Assembly (NCBI GenBank): GCA_020912385.1
Contig: CP087221.1
Coordinates: 930,001-994,000, forward strand
Direction of reading: 5' to 3'
Length of the DNA: 64,000 nt
Source of the DNA: Neofusicoccum parvum
Taxonomy: Eukaryota; Ascomycota; Dothideomycetes; Botryosphaeriales; Botryosphaeriaceae
Position numbers and translations under genes: made by a program. Below, piece by piece: positions 41,701-53,439 of this stretch; positions within the stretch are counted from its first letter, which is position 1; each line of letters opens with the position of its first letter. A model generated the notes under the pieces. That model searched no databases, was not told the origin of the DNA, and saw only the letters and a list, made by a program, of their open reading frames with translations.

Positions 41701-44292
41701 TCTCCAACCGTCACGCCGCCCAGGTTCGAGACACATTCCTGCAGTCCCTCCTACTTCCCGATCAAAATAAGTAACTAAAGCGGACCCGAGTTAGCGCCGT
41801 CGCGCTCGATATTGCACGTTGCCACGACAAAGCCTGTCTGCACCTTCATGCAAATGCGCCTCTGTCAATTTACCTGCATCTGCTTGAGCTGCATGTCGAC
41901 AGAATCAGGCCCTGATATTGTAACCTCACCGCCAAACAAATTTGTTGCGTAAGCTCACCCGCATCTCATCCCCTTGCCCCTGGATTGCTGTAGGCCAAGG
42001 TCCAAGCAATATCATCTGCCTGGAAAGAGACGACAGTGCAGCTTTGATGGCCTGATTCTGTGACGAAGCAACGGCTCGACAGATCCTGCATCATGCAGCG
42101 TATCCAAGGCTTAGCTGTTGCCCTACTGCAAGCATACGTCCAAGATATTCCTCCGCAGCGCCTCGCCGCATCATGTAAACCGAAGCTGAAGGTATGGTCA
42201 ACTGCTCATCTCTTGCATCACATTGTCGCGGGATGTTCCTCCAGACGCTGGGAGATACAGCGGATACGAAGCGCCAAAGAATACGGGTTAAAACGTTCAA
42301 ACCTGAAGACAGGACAATGCGACGCCCAGAAATTCCCCAAATCGTAACTTTCAATAATATTGTCCGCTCAATCAATATTCCTTTCCAAGCATTATCTTGA
42401 GCGAGCATGTCTTTGCACACGGCACAGCGATCTTCTCCAGGAGGTGTGACTGCTCAGTCCATCTGACTACAACCCAAGTTCTGACAACCGGACATCGCGC
42501 TCTGTTCATTCAGCTTCTATTTTTCCAAGCTCACTAATACTTCAAGCTCATCGCAATTCATCCCTTCATCCGGCTTGTTTACGAACCAGGACCGCTATGC
42601 TAGATACGCTGCGACCACTCCGCATACCAACACGAAGCGTTTCCTCCGAGATGCGTTACGATGGGATACGTTTCGTACCAGTCTTTTCTGCTAACAACGA
42701 AGAGCTCCACTTTCAGATTCCAGAGCCCCGTCACGATGTACAGCTGCCGGTATACCAATCCCATGTGTCGTCGCTATCGCTAGACTGTCCCGCTTCGCCC
42801 TTGCATGGATAGCCTCTTGGCGATTCTGGAAGGAGCATCCAAGAATTTCCCGAATCCAGGGCATATTCCATGACGCCATTTGGTTCTCTTTTCAAAACAT
42901 GCCGTCGATCCCAAGCGCAGAATTTCCTGATATTCTGTTCAAAGTTATTTTCAACCGTGCCGTATTCCCGGAGGATGAAGAAGTTGCCAAATCCTTCGGA
43001 AATCTCGGTCTCGCAGGTATAATACATCTATCAGCTAACTTCGGGACTGGGCCTTTAGACTTGGAGAACCGGAATCCGCCAGGAAAGCCGAACGGAGAGG
43101 GATTCCACAGTTGGTGGTTGGTATTTTACCATCAGCATGATCGACACGCTGGAGCTGCTGCAGTAATCCGCATCGCCGGCTATCCTGTTCCGTGGATGTG
43201 TGTTCATCGCACCAGTCATTGACTGCAGCATCTCTCTGTGCGGGCCCATAGCCTGACCCAAGAACTTGCACTTGGGATGCATCCCCGTCGGTCGGAAGAA
43301 AAGTTGCAGGTCAGCATGCGAGGGATGGGGATGAGGTGCTTGCCGGACAGCCGAAGCCAATGCATGAATACCAAGAAGCGCGCGTTTCAGACAACGATGG
43401 TTCTTCCGCTCCTTTTGCAGCTCTTGTTGACTATTTTATGCCGTCGCTACGCGCTGGAAAAAGTCAGTCGTTGATGCAGAAACAGCAGGCACTAGCTTCC
43501 GCCCGTTGTAGGACCCGTCGCGAAACGATTTTAACCGCCGGCTTCCAAGCGAGCGGACGAGTGCTGCCCAGCAACCCGAGCAGCGCAACGACTGACGCGA
43601 GACCATGACATGATTCGAACAACGTCGTATCCAGTCGTATTGAAAGGGTGCTATCTCCGCTGCGCACACTGTACCTATCGCCAGAGATCTGCATCCCACG
43701 CAGGCTCCGAGGAGGGCGAGCGGGGTTATCGTCCTTGGCCGCCTTGGCGAACTCTTGGACTTCCTATATCCGGCCGGTCGAAGCTATCACCAAGGGCGGG
43801 TACGTCAAAGCTTCTATGTTGCAATCCGGAAGCCACAGCTCGAATCCGAGCATCCAAAAGTCGTCAATTCCAACGGCCTTGCCCGCCTCCGAACAGCAGA
43901 AGTCTTCCAGCTGCAGCTGCTCCGCAGCTCTCATGCCACTCCCGCCAAGCATCCAACGAATCCCCCGCGTTCTGTCGACGTCACGGAAACGTGCCGAGAA
44001 GCAAACGAGCCGCCGTGCACCGTGCCACTGATAGCTTATCCCACACCATCCCGTACCTGCCCGCCGAAACGCGGTCGTTTAGACCTTGTTTATTTGTCTT
44101 GCCTCCATACGCAGCTTCCTGAACAGGCAATCGCCCATGCACAACCGCTGTCACCCAGCCTTGCAACTCGCATGAACGTTTCCCACCCCGCCACACCAGC
44201 AAGGTGTTTAAAAACACACAATGCCATCCCACCGTGCATCTCCTCGCCATCCGCTCTCCCCCAGCTATCTTTGACCCCCCATCGCCACCGCC
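38745..44292. other. Gene-poor region, about 5.5 kb
   Basis: No coding gene is supported. Open frames of 60-280 codons occur on both strands, but they overlap antisense to one another, use rare residue mixes (many Arg, Cys, Trp, His) and cannot be joined into anything recognisable. The last 700 bp upstream of the carboxypeptidase include a CT-rich stretch suggestive of its promoter. A long non-coding RNA or a regulatory region is possible but not shown. Confidence 0.5.
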
Positions 44293-46510
44293 ATGCTCCA
44301 CCGCTCCCTCCTTGCCGCGGCCGCGGCCGCGAGCGTAGCCAGCGCCGGGGTCGTCCCTGCCGGCCGCCACGGCCTGCTCAAGCGCCAGGTGCCGGCCGAC
44401 CCGACGGGCGTGCAGGAGATCACGTCGCCGGCGGGCGCCAAGATCACGTACAAGCAGCCCGGCAAGCAGGGCGTGTGCGAGACGGCCGAGGGCGTCGACG
44501 ATTACGCCGGCTACATCAGCCTGAACGAGAAGACCAACATGTTCTTCTGGTCCGTCCAGCCTGGCTTTCTGACTGCCCGAATTGACGGCGAGCTGACGTG
44601 TGCTTTCGACGGCGCAGGTTCTTCGAGGCCAGAGAGAATCCGACGGAGAAGCCGGTGAGTTTGCTCGGAAGATGGGGAGATTGGTTGGTCGCGGTTTCTG
44701 ACATTCGAACAGCTTACCCTGTGAGATCTCGCGAGATTGGGCGCTTTTGGGTGAGAGGGTTTATTGACGCGTGGTATCATAGTTGGCTGAACGGAGGCCC
44801 TGGTTCGGATTCTCTGATTGGATTGTTCCAAGGTAAGCTGGTTTCTTTGGTGTTTCATATGTTGGTGGTCTGATAAGGGGGCTGGATGAACTGGTCACGT
44901 GCAACCATCATCAGCGCGTCTTCAAGGAGGGAAAAGAGATGGCGAAATTGAGAAGGGATCAAGAGAACTGCATCAATTCCAACTCGTAAGAGTGAAACTC
45001 CGAATTTCATTGCTAACAGCAAGCGTCCAGAGCACGGCCCCTGCAACGTCACCGAGGACCTTCAAACGCAATGGAACCCGTACTCCTGGAATGAAGTCTC
45101 CAACATGCTGTACCTCTCGCAGCCCGTTGGTGTTGGCTTTTCGTACGAGACGACGCAGGAGACGACAGATGGGCGTTACTCAATCGTCGATCCGGACACC
45201 ACCAACACCACGTATGCCGCTGCCGTTGGCGCGTGGCACATCATCCAGACCTTCCTAGAGCTCTCTGAGAGATTGGACCCGGACATCTCGAACCGCACGT
45301 TCAACCTTTGGACCGAGTCGTACGGTGGTCACTGTAAGATCCAGATGTTCCTCAACAGCACAAAGGTTAAAAATCGACGGAAGCTGACATTCCTCAAGAC
45401 GGCCCTGCCTTCTATCGTTACTTTTACGAACAGAATGAAGCGATATTGAATAACTCCACCAGCGGCTATACGCTGGAGATGGACACCCTTGGCATAATCA
45501 ACGGCATCATTGATGAAGGTTTGCATAGCACCAGTCTTTCGTCTTCCCAGATTCCAACTGACAGGAACACCAGGCGTTCAGGCTCCGTACTACCCTGAGT
45601 TTGCTGTCAACAATACTTATGGCATCAAGGCTGTCAATGACACGATCTACAGCCAGATGGTTGACGCTTACTACCGCGAAGGCGGGTGCGCTGATCAAGT
45701 GGCCGATTGTGCGGCTGCCGACCGCAACACCGACGCAGGGTCAGTACTCGGCCCCTTTCCATAGTCATCCTAACCCCAGCGCTAAACGAACCCAGTTGGA
45801 CCATCTGCCGTGAAGCTACCAACTTCTGCCGAGGCGAGGTCGAAGAGCCGTACTACAACTACGGCAACCGTGGTGTCTACGATATCCGTCACCCCTACGA
45901 TGATCCCACCCCTCCAGACTACTTCGTCGACTTCCTCAACCTCGCGTCCACCCAAGAAGCCCTCGGCGTCAACATCAACTACACGACGACCAACTCGCGC
46001 TACGTCAACGCCGGCTTCCAATCAACCGGCGACTTCGTGTTCCCGGACTTCAAGGCCGACCTCGAATGGATCCTCGACCAGAACGTGCGCGTGGCGCTGC
46101 AGTACGGCGACGCGGACTACATCTGCAACTGGCTGGGCGGCGAGGCCATCTCGCTCGCGCTCGACTACGCCAACAGCGCCGAGTTCCGGGCGGCCGGGTA
46201 CGCGCCGCTGCTGGTCGACGGCACCGAGTACGGCGTCGTGCGCCAGTACGGCAACTTCAGCTTCACGCGCCTGTACGACGCCGGCCACGAGACGCCCTAC
46301 TACCAGCCCGTCGCCACCCTCGAGCACTTCCGCCGCGTGCTGGGTGATCTCGTCATCGCGGACGGCGCGAGCAGGATCACCGACGACTATCAGAGCGATG
46401 GCCCCGCGAATGCCACGCACACGCAGCCGTACCCGCCGCTGCCGGATGAGACGGGAGCAGCTGCGAGGAAGAGGGGAGCTGTGAGGAAGGCAGGGAGTTT
46501 GATGCTGTAG
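44293..46510 (+). CDS. Serine carboxypeptidase (S10), secreted or vacuolar
   Basis: A 554-residue S10 carboxypeptidase with a signal peptide (MLHRSLLAAAAAASVASAG) and probable propeptide. Exons are 44293-44549, 44618-44654, 44713-44720, 44783-44832, 45031-45333, 45399-45518, 45565-45739 and 45796-46510. The third exon is only 8 nt; it is needed to build LTLWLNGGPGSDS at the oxyanion region. The catalytic Ser is in WTESYGGHYGP (about residue 214, across a splice junction), Asp in QYGDADYICNW (about 420) and His in DAGHETPYYQP (about 480). Numerous NxS/T sites fit a secretory protein. The oxyanion motif has GSDS where GSSS or GCSS is more usual. The start context is CCGCCATGC. Role: C-terminal trimming of peptides outside the cell or in the vacuole. 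Confidence 0.88.
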
Positions 46511-47311
46511 ACTGTAGACCTGAGCTGTGTGATGCTGTGAATGGAGGCTATGGGTGCACGGGGTGCCCTGTTGCAGCAACGCTTGCCTAAGGACTCCTAC
46601 CGCATCTGTCTTGATATAAGAATTGAGGAGCTTTCATTCAAGTCTAATGCCGAGCTTATTACCGTTTTCGACCTTTCGTACTGCTTTCCGGAGACAAGAG
46701 ACTCAACACTATCCTTCCCTCTTGACTCTGCAGCCCCAGACATCAGCCATCATTAAAATCACGGCCACGGACTCTCTTCCAATATGTGTACGGAATTGCT
46801 CGTTACAGACACAATCTAACAAGTCCAGTGGCAGCTGTCTCCATGCCTTCATGTCGTCGTCACTTGTCAACTCCAACAGCCCCTTGGACATCACAATCAG
46901 AACATTTCCACCGACCGCAAGGGGTTCCAAGCCAGAGCCGCCTCGGACTGATCCGAATGGCCGTAAGCATCGTTGGAGATGGGATTTGGTGCGACCTGAA
47001 GTAGAGATTTGGAAGTTGAGTGTTATCCTGCTTCATTCAATTACCCTGTCGCCCCGAGAAATTTCCTGTAGTCCACCGTCAGTCATTCGAGTTCGCAAAC
47101 CACATTTCCGTAAACAGCATTCCGCAAACTCCTATCTTTCAAATCGCCCTCTGCAAAAAATTTGTATTCGAGACATTGTCAAGCAATGCATTAGTAGGTC
47201 CGAATACCGTAGGGGCAAGTCGACTAGTATGCGAGCCCTTATTACATGGTGAGTTCGCGTGTTTCGCTTCGGGCAAAAAGGGGTCGGTGCTCAACACAGA
47301 CAAAAAAAAAA
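46511..47311. other. Intergenic region, no gene supported
   Basis: About 800 bp between the carboxypeptidase and the 5S rRNA gene. A plus-strand open frame (46623-47252) has no motif and a composition unlike the real genes. Nothing else is recognised. Confidence 0.45.
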
Positions 47312-47312
47312 A
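47302..47312 (-). terminator. Pol III terminator of the 5S gene
   Basis: An 11-base A run on the plus strand (T run on the transcribed minus strand) immediately at the 3' end of the 5S rRNA, the standard RNA polymerase III stop. Confidence 0.8.
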
Positions 47313-47431
47313 CGTACAACAGCCGGGATTCCCCAATGATCACCCACTTGAGTACTAATCGGCCGGTTCGCAGCTTGAGTAACGGCTGAGCGGACGGGAA
47401 GCCCTATATTCTGCGACCTATGGCCGTACGT
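47312..47431 (-). rRNA. 5S ribosomal RNA
   Basis: On the minus strand a 120-nt 5S rRNA is visible. The ends ACGTAC and GTACGT pair to form helix I. The interior carries the conserved fungal 5S blocks GGGCTTCCCGTCCGCTCAGCC, GGCCGATTAGTA and GTGGGTGA, which include the internal pol III promoter (box A/C). A run of T (complement of 47302-47312) directly follows the 3' end as terminator. The copy is isolated, as usual for ascomycetes with dispersed 5S genes. Its sequence has some differences from the common consensus but keeps the helix-forming ends, so it is probably functional. Confidence 0.9.
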
Positions 47432-47703
47432 GAAACAGTGCGTTCATTCATGTGTATATATCTAACAGCCTTTTCTCACACGCAGCCACCCCTGACCCCC
47501 TCAGACTAGAGCCACCCTTCCATTCCATCTGCACCTTCCACCTCTCCAACGTGCCCTAACGCCTTCCTACACCATGGTCTGCGAACGCTCCGATGACCCC
47601 TGAAATCGATCACCCTCCATCATCCATACAAATTACGATCTGGCCCGATCCCACACCCAACCACACCCACAGCCCGCCCACGGCCCCGAAACCAACCTCA
47701 CCA

Positions 47704-49277
47704 TCACATCGAATACCGATACAGAACCGGCATGACCTCCCTCCTCCCCAAAATCCACTCGTACAGATCGGCCGAATACCCCTTCCGCACCAGCAGCCCC
47801 TGCACCAGCGAGAAGTGCCCCACGGCAGGCCGAACCTGCATCAAGCTCGTGAAGTGCAGCCGCCTGTACCCCTCCTCCAGCGGGTCAGGCAGGGCTTCGC
47901 CCTCCTCATCCGCGTCGCCGTCGATGCAGTCCCTGAAGTCGAGGGCGCGCAGCTCGGCGAAGGGCACGTGGCGCAGGGCGCGGTAGACGCGGGACCAGCT
48001 GTCGCCGGCGCCGAGCAGGGTGCAGTCGAGCAGGCGCAGCGAGCGGATCGACGCGGCGACGCGGGTCAGCGCGGCGACCAGCGACGGGCCCGTCAGCGTC
48101 GACGCGAACGCCACGTGCCGGATGCGCGGCCAGCGCACCGCGCGGCTGATCAGCGCCAGGATGTCCAGGTCCGCCAGCGCCGTCACCGAGCCCGGGTACA
48201 CGGTCGGCAGCGCCAGGTCGAGCCGCGTCAGGTTGCCCGCGGCGGAGAGGAAGCGCGCGACGGCGGCGGTGGCGGCGGCGAGGTCGGCGCGCGAGACGCT
48301 GACGTGGAGGTGCAGCGAGGTGAGGTGCGTGAAGGCGGCGTCGGTGAGGCGCGCGTGGGCGGCGAGCGTGCCGGGAGGCGCGCGGTTGGACGCTGCGTTG
48401 CGGGCCCAGACGGCCTGGAAGTGCTGCGGTCCCCACCATTTGTCGCCGCTGAGGTCGAGGTAGAGCGAGGTCAGGCTGCTGCTGAAGGAGGCGCGCCAGC
48501 CTAGGGCTCGGAGCAGGAAGGCCATCTGGGCGGCTTCGTCGGATGGTGCTTCATCGGCGGGGAGGCCGTAGAAACTGGCGTGCTGGAGGTGAGTGAAGGT
48601 GTGCCCGCGCCATATGGGCGTGTCACCGCTGTCGTCCGGCCAATCGGCCACCACGTTTTGTAGGTTGTTGAACTTCAAGAGCGCATCTTCGAAGTCCTCA
48701 TAAATATGCTGAAGTTTGATCCAATATGGATCCAGCTCAACGTTCGGATTCGAGCGGGCAGGATTTCTGGCCAATTGTCCCCAGTCCCGAAGGAGGCGTC
48801 CCCTGGACAAGCATTCATAGATACTGGGCTCTGTGCGGTCGGACTCGTATTGATTGAACAGTTGTTGCATATGCTCGGAGTCGTTCTTATCATCAACTAA
48901 CCCCACAGTCAGCAACGGGCCGTTGATTACTCACAGCCTACGTCAATGGCAAGAGACGTGTCCTCTGTAGAGAAGCTCTCACCTGGAAGCTCGATGTCGG
49001 AACGCCACCATTCGTAGTTACATTGTGGTAGTCGTATCCTTTTTCGGACGACCAGAGTCCTCACAGCGCTGGAAAGGGTGTCATGGCCAGCTATTCTGGC
49101 AACGCGTTCCATGCCATCTTTTTGTAGGACGACATGGACGGTATCGAAAAGTTGACAGGCGGCCTCTTTGGCAAGCCACTTGCAACATTGACGCAGCCGC
49201 TTCAAAGTGTCATGGTCCGCCTGATGTATAACTAAGCACAGGAGCTCAGTCGGCAGGACGGGCTGAGCCCGCTCCAT
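47704..49277 (-). CDS. F-box-like protein
   Basis: A 511-residue protein; exons 48935-49277 and 47704-48896 joined over a 38-nt intron (48897-48934) with GTGAGT, a TGCTGAC branch and TAG end. The N-terminal 45 residues (LPTELLCLVIHQADHDTLKRLRQCCKWL ... LF) fit the fungal F-box, which would bind Skp1 in an SCF ubiquitin ligase. The rest has leucine-rich segments (LTSLYLDLSG, LTSLHLHVSV, LTRLDLALP, IRSLRLLDC, LRALDFRDC) spaced like LRR-type substrate-binding repeats. The target is unknown. The intron is near the lower size limit, but without it the first frame ends after VGCE and the second has no F-box. A long antisense open frame over the GC-rich 3' half is not believed. Confidence 0.8.
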
Positions 49278-49991
49278 CGTGCAAGTGACGTGCGCCCCTC
49301 CCCAAGGGCTTCAGACATACGACGGCGGGACAGGAACCGTGTGCGTTACGGGATCTATATGCGACCGCTGCTCTCTAGCTGACGGTTGGACGTGAAGGCG
49401 AAAGAGACTGTAACTGAAGTACGCGGCTTTGACACGGACGGTCGAAGAAGATGCATTGGCGTAGCAAGTGGGTAGTACCCCTTGCTCGGGATCAGGCGCC
49501 TACATGATTTTTGACTTCAGCACAGACCAACCAGTATCGGTTATCTAATCCAAAAGAGGAGGCCTTTGCATGGAAGACGAAGAGCTGTATAAAAATCTTA
49601 CCTGATAATGGACTGGGGCTTTGAGCACAGTGTTGACTCCTTGAGGTGCCTCAGCCAGTGATGCGCCACAAGAAAGTCATTTCTCTTTCCCTAGTTAAAT
49701 GTACTGATCCTCGATCCGAGCGAACGCTTCACGTTAATTGGCAAGGCAACCAGATACTGCGAGCTTCTTTGTGCATATAACAGTACTGCACACGTAGCTC
49801 AGCGCACAGTCGGTAGCATATTTTGAGCTGAGACGCGTTTTGCCGGCTATGGAACCTTTGTACCTGGTTTTGTGGTGAAGTGATTCTATCCCAAGTGAAC
49901 TTACATGAGCTGTGCAGCTGCAGCTTTGCTGCGCTATTTACATTGGGATTATGAGGCTATAATACAAACACGGCAATGGCTACGGCTTCCA
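49278..49991. other. Intergenic region, no gene supported
   Basis: About 710 bp between the F-box gene start and the stop of the aminopeptidase. Composition is ordinary. No gene, RNA or repeat is recognised. Confidence 0.45.
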
Positions 49992-52005
49992 TCAGCGTTT
50001 CCGGTCAAGGGCTTCGATATCGACAACCTATTCGCAAGTTAGTCTATTCCATTCGAAACAGACGACTCATGGTCCGGATGACTCACCTCCTTGACGGCCT
50101 CAGTCGTGAAAATGAGCGGGCTCTCTGGCTGCACGCATATACTGTCCTCAATACGGATGCCCATACCGCGGAAGTGATCAGGCCATCGTTCATCATCCGG
50201 GACGTAGATGCCCCTGCGATGACGCGTCAGCACACCAAAAGCCGCGATGATCAGAGGAGAAACAAAACTTACGGCTCAACGGTGATGCATTGACCTGTCT
50301 GGAGATTCCTGTTGCGCGGGTAGCCAGGAGAGTCATGTACGTCGAGACCTATGTAGTGGCCAAGATGATGAGGGAACAAGGTTTCCAATGCCTAACAGAA
50401 CAAGCATATGTCAGTAGATTCCCTTCAAGATTGTGCTGATACACGTCTCGAGGGCATGACTTACGTTGCCAGACATGTTGAAGCCCAATTGCTTCAGTCC
50501 ATCCCGGAGGCCTTCACAAGCAATATTGTGAAGCTTGTCGAGCGACAGTCTTGCGTCTTCCCTGCACAGAGAAACGCAGCTCCTCTGGACCTTGAGGACA
50601 ACCTCGTAGAGATCCTTCTGGGCAGGTGTGAACTTGCCGTTGATGGGCCATGTGCGAGTGATGTCTGTTATGTAACCTCCGTATTCCTGGGTCCATTGTT
50701 AGGATGCGGTTGCTAATATGCGAGATGATGGTTTTCTTACCCCTCCAGCGTCTACAAGTACCATTTCGCCATCCCTGTAGCAGAATCCAATCAGGTCCAC
50801 GAACACCAATATATAAACGGGGTGCGGGAAGCATACTTCAGAACATTGTCATTCCTGACGTAGTGAATGCTCAAGCCATTCCTTCCACCGGCAACGACCG
50901 GAATGTAGGCAATGCCGTCGCAGCCCATCATCTTGAAACCAAAGTCCATATGGGCATGGAGCTCCCTCTCCGTGCCGAAATCGTTGCTCATGGCATGAGT
51001 GAATGTCCTTGCGGACGCTTGCCCTGCTTTGCGCATATTCCGAATCTCGGCTTCGCTTTTGAACATGCGTAGATCATTCATCAACGGCCTGAGGGGCTTT
51101 ACTGCAGAGGGAGCCACAGTCTTCAACGCCTTCGGGAAGCCATTGTCGCCAGTATACATGGTGCCGCTCAAGTACCTCGTGATGGCAGACCTGTGGTCGA
51201 GGTTTCCGGGCAGGTCTGTGTAGATGTTCTTGGAGCGGCGGATGATTTCGGGGAGAACTTTCCCAATTTCCTTGACTGCACCAGCCTTGAACAAGATTCA
51301 GCACCCACACACTCTGCTCCAATGCTTGCAGGCGGCTTACTTCGTCGGCATTGAAGACGTCCAATGCAGCCTGCACGCCCGACCGCGCGCCGTCCCACAT
51401 CTCAGCCCGGGCATCTTTCGGTCTGACGTAAAGGTGGAAGACATGGTCATCGCCCGAGGCATTCTTCTCTACGCCGCATCAGCCCACATCCCCAGCTCTC
51501 CGTCCACCTGTCCCCATACCTATCACGGCCAATGCCTCCGGCTCGTTGAAGCCTGCAACATCACTTCAGTATTTCCCAGCCCTCCATATTCCGACGGACC
51601 GTACCGGTCAGGTAGAAGAAATCGGGATCCTGGTGGAACTCGTAGAACACAGCACCAGAGCGGTACTTAGTGTCGGAGGCGGCGAGGATGGCTACGCTGT
51701 TCGGCGGCAGTGCTCTCGCGAGGGCGGCGCGGCGCTGGGCATATTCGAGGGCGCTGATGCCAGGCGTGACTGTGGAGCAGCTGTCAGTGCCACACCCGTG
51801 CGCGCGCCCAATTGACTCTGGGGAAGCTACCTTCGCCGGGCTGGAGCAGATGCGGGTGGGTCTCGTGGAGCGGCTGGCCGAACTGCAGCTCGGCGGCCGA
51901 GACCAGGTGGCGGCATGCAGGCGCGGCATGGAACGAGCGCCGCAGGGGGCAGGAGGCGCGGGACCGGGCAGCAGCGTGCAGCACACGCAGACTGCTTCTG
52001 AACAT
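49992..52005 (-). CDS. icp55: Mitochondrial Xaa-Pro aminopeptidase, Icp55-like
   Basis: A 495-residue aminopeptidase P (M24 pita-bread fold). Ten exons: 51831-52005, 51605-51769, 51520-51552, 51341-51468, 50837-51285, 50741-50774, 50465-50686, 50273-50391, 50087-50213, 49992-50027; introns are 51-73 nt and the joined frame is open. The N-terminus (MFRSSLRVLHAAARSR ... RRSFHAAP) is Arg/Ala-rich and lacks acidic residues, as in mitochondrial presequences. Then comes the N-terminal domain (TPGISALEYAQRR, YEFHQDPDFFYLTGFNEPEA). Metal ligands are Asp in VLVDAGGEYGG and TDITRTW, His in HHLGHYIGLDVHD, Glu in TVEPGIY and Glu in GIRIEDS. Icp55 removes one residue from imported matrix proteins after MPP cleavage. 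Two exons of 33 and 34 nt are easily missed. It is head to head with a sirtuin gene. Confidence 0.9.
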
Positions 52006-52452
52006 GGCGGCGGCGATGGGTGCCAGTGCTGCTGGCGCACGCGACGAGCGCGACAAGATTCCGGCTGGTATCGATAAGCGCGCGGCGCGAATCGGCCGAG
52101 CCGTGATTCGCCGGGTCTGACGTCGGTTGCGCCCGACTTGGCCGCCGCCTCCGCCCAAGCTCCCGCTGCCGCTGCTCCAGCCCACGCTCCGCTGCCGCTC
52201 AGCCTCACAGCCGTGGACGGCGTCACTGCACAGCGCATCTGCCGCAGGCTCCTCCAGTCTCTGCACGCTTGGACTGCTGCCTGCCGCGGTTTTGGTTGCC
52301 TTCTAGCTGCCTAGTGCGGCCAGCACCCGCACACTGTTCTCGCTCCGCTTAACGCCCGCGTGAGCGGAACTATAAAAGCCATTTCTCGATTCTCTTGCTC
52401 AGTCCAGATCAAGCATCCAGCCATCATTGCGTCCTTCAGGCCGTTCCTCAGG
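52006..52452. promoter_or_regulatory. Divergent promoter between Icp55-like and sirtuin genes
   Basis: 447 bp between two start codons. A TATA-like TATAAAAG at 52371-52378 lies 75 bp before the sirtuin ATG. The intervening DNA is GC-rich on the aminopeptidase side. Both products are predicted mitochondrial-type enzymes, so shared control is plausible but not shown. Confidence 0.45.
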
Positions 52453-53439
52453 ATGGCCTCGACGGCGGCCACTTCGGCCATCCCTGCCGCGGACCTGGAA
52501 TCCTTCCACCGTCATCTCCAATCCTCCGACCGCATTCTGGCTCTGCTGGGAGCAGGTCTCTCCGCCTCGTCCGGCCTGCCCACCTTCCGCGGAGCTGGAG
52601 GGCTGTGGCGCTCCCACGACGCCATGTCCCTGGCCACCATGGAGGCTTTCGAAGCGGACCCGGCGCTGGTCTGGCAATTCTACTCGTACCGCCGGCACAT
52701 GGCGCTCAAGGCCAAGCCCAACCGCGCGCACCTGGCCCTGGCCGAGCTGGCAAAGAAGAAGGAGCACTTCCAAACCATAAGCCAGAACGTCGACGGCAAG
52801 CCCCCTCCGCAGCAACCCATCCTCTCCGTCGCCCACTAACCCTCCCCGCCAGGCCTCTCCCAACGCGCCGGCCACCCGCCCTCCAAGCTCCACCTCCTCC
52901 ACGGCAACCTCTTCGACGTAAAATGCAGCTCCTTCTTCTGCCGCCACCACGAAACCAACAACTTCACCGACCCCATCGTCCCCGCCCTCGCCATCCCCAC
53001 CACCGCCACCTCCACGCCCATCGACCTGACCGCCAACCCCACCGAGCTCGACATCTCCGACCCCACCACCACCCTCCCGGACACGCCTCTCTCCGCGCTC
53101 CCGCACTGCCCGGCGTGCCGCACGGGGCTGCTGCGGCCGGGCGTGGTGTGGTTCGGCGAGATGCTGCCGCAGCGGACGGTGGCGGCGATCGACGACTTCG
53201 TGGCGGCGGGCGACCGCGTCGACCTGCTGCTGGTCATCGGCACGTCGTCGACCGTCTACCCGGCCGCCGGCTACGTCGGCCGCGCCCGCGCCCGCGGCGC
53301 CCGCGTCGCCGTCGTCAACGTCGAGCGCACCGACGCCCTGCAGGACGGCGACTGGTTCTTCCAGGGCGACGCCGGCGTCGTCGTGCCCGAGCTGCTGCGG
53401 CCCGTCGTGGGGGAGGTGGGGGATGGGGAGGGGCTGTGA
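52453..53439 (+). CDS. Sirtuin, SIRT5-like NAD-dependent protein deacylase
   Basis: A 309-residue sirtuin. Exons 52453-52795 and 52853-53439 join over a 57-nt intron that starts GC (GCAAGC) and ends CAG with a CACTAAC branch, a GC-AG intron. It restores the catalytic motif SQNVDGLSQRAGH. Other motifs are the NAD-binding GAGLSASSGLPTFRG, the catalytic His in LLHGNLFD, two Cys pairs for zinc (KCSSFFC and PHCPAC), RPGVVWFGE, and VIGTSSTVYPA. The Tyr-x-x-Arg pair in WQFYSYRRHM matches the SIRT5/class III signature that reads acidic acyl groups, so succinyl or malonyl removal is likely. The first in-frame ATG is at 52453. A low-complexity Thr/Pro insertion lies in the zinc module between the Cys pairs. 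Confidence 0.9.

Noticed and set aside
46623..47252. Plus-strand open frame of 209 codons upstream of the 5S gene
   Set aside because: No motif, low-information Ser/Arg-rich composition, and the opposite strand is also open in part.
47593..48504. Plus-strand open frame of 303 codons
   Set aside because: Antisense to the leucine-rich half of the F-box gene; composition dominated by Arg, Gly and Ala, as expected of a GC-rich shadow.
49790..49860. A stretch resembling a tRNA 5' half (GTAGCTCAG ... GGTAGCAT)
   Set aside because: No acceptor partner strand, anticodon stem or T arm can be folded around it.
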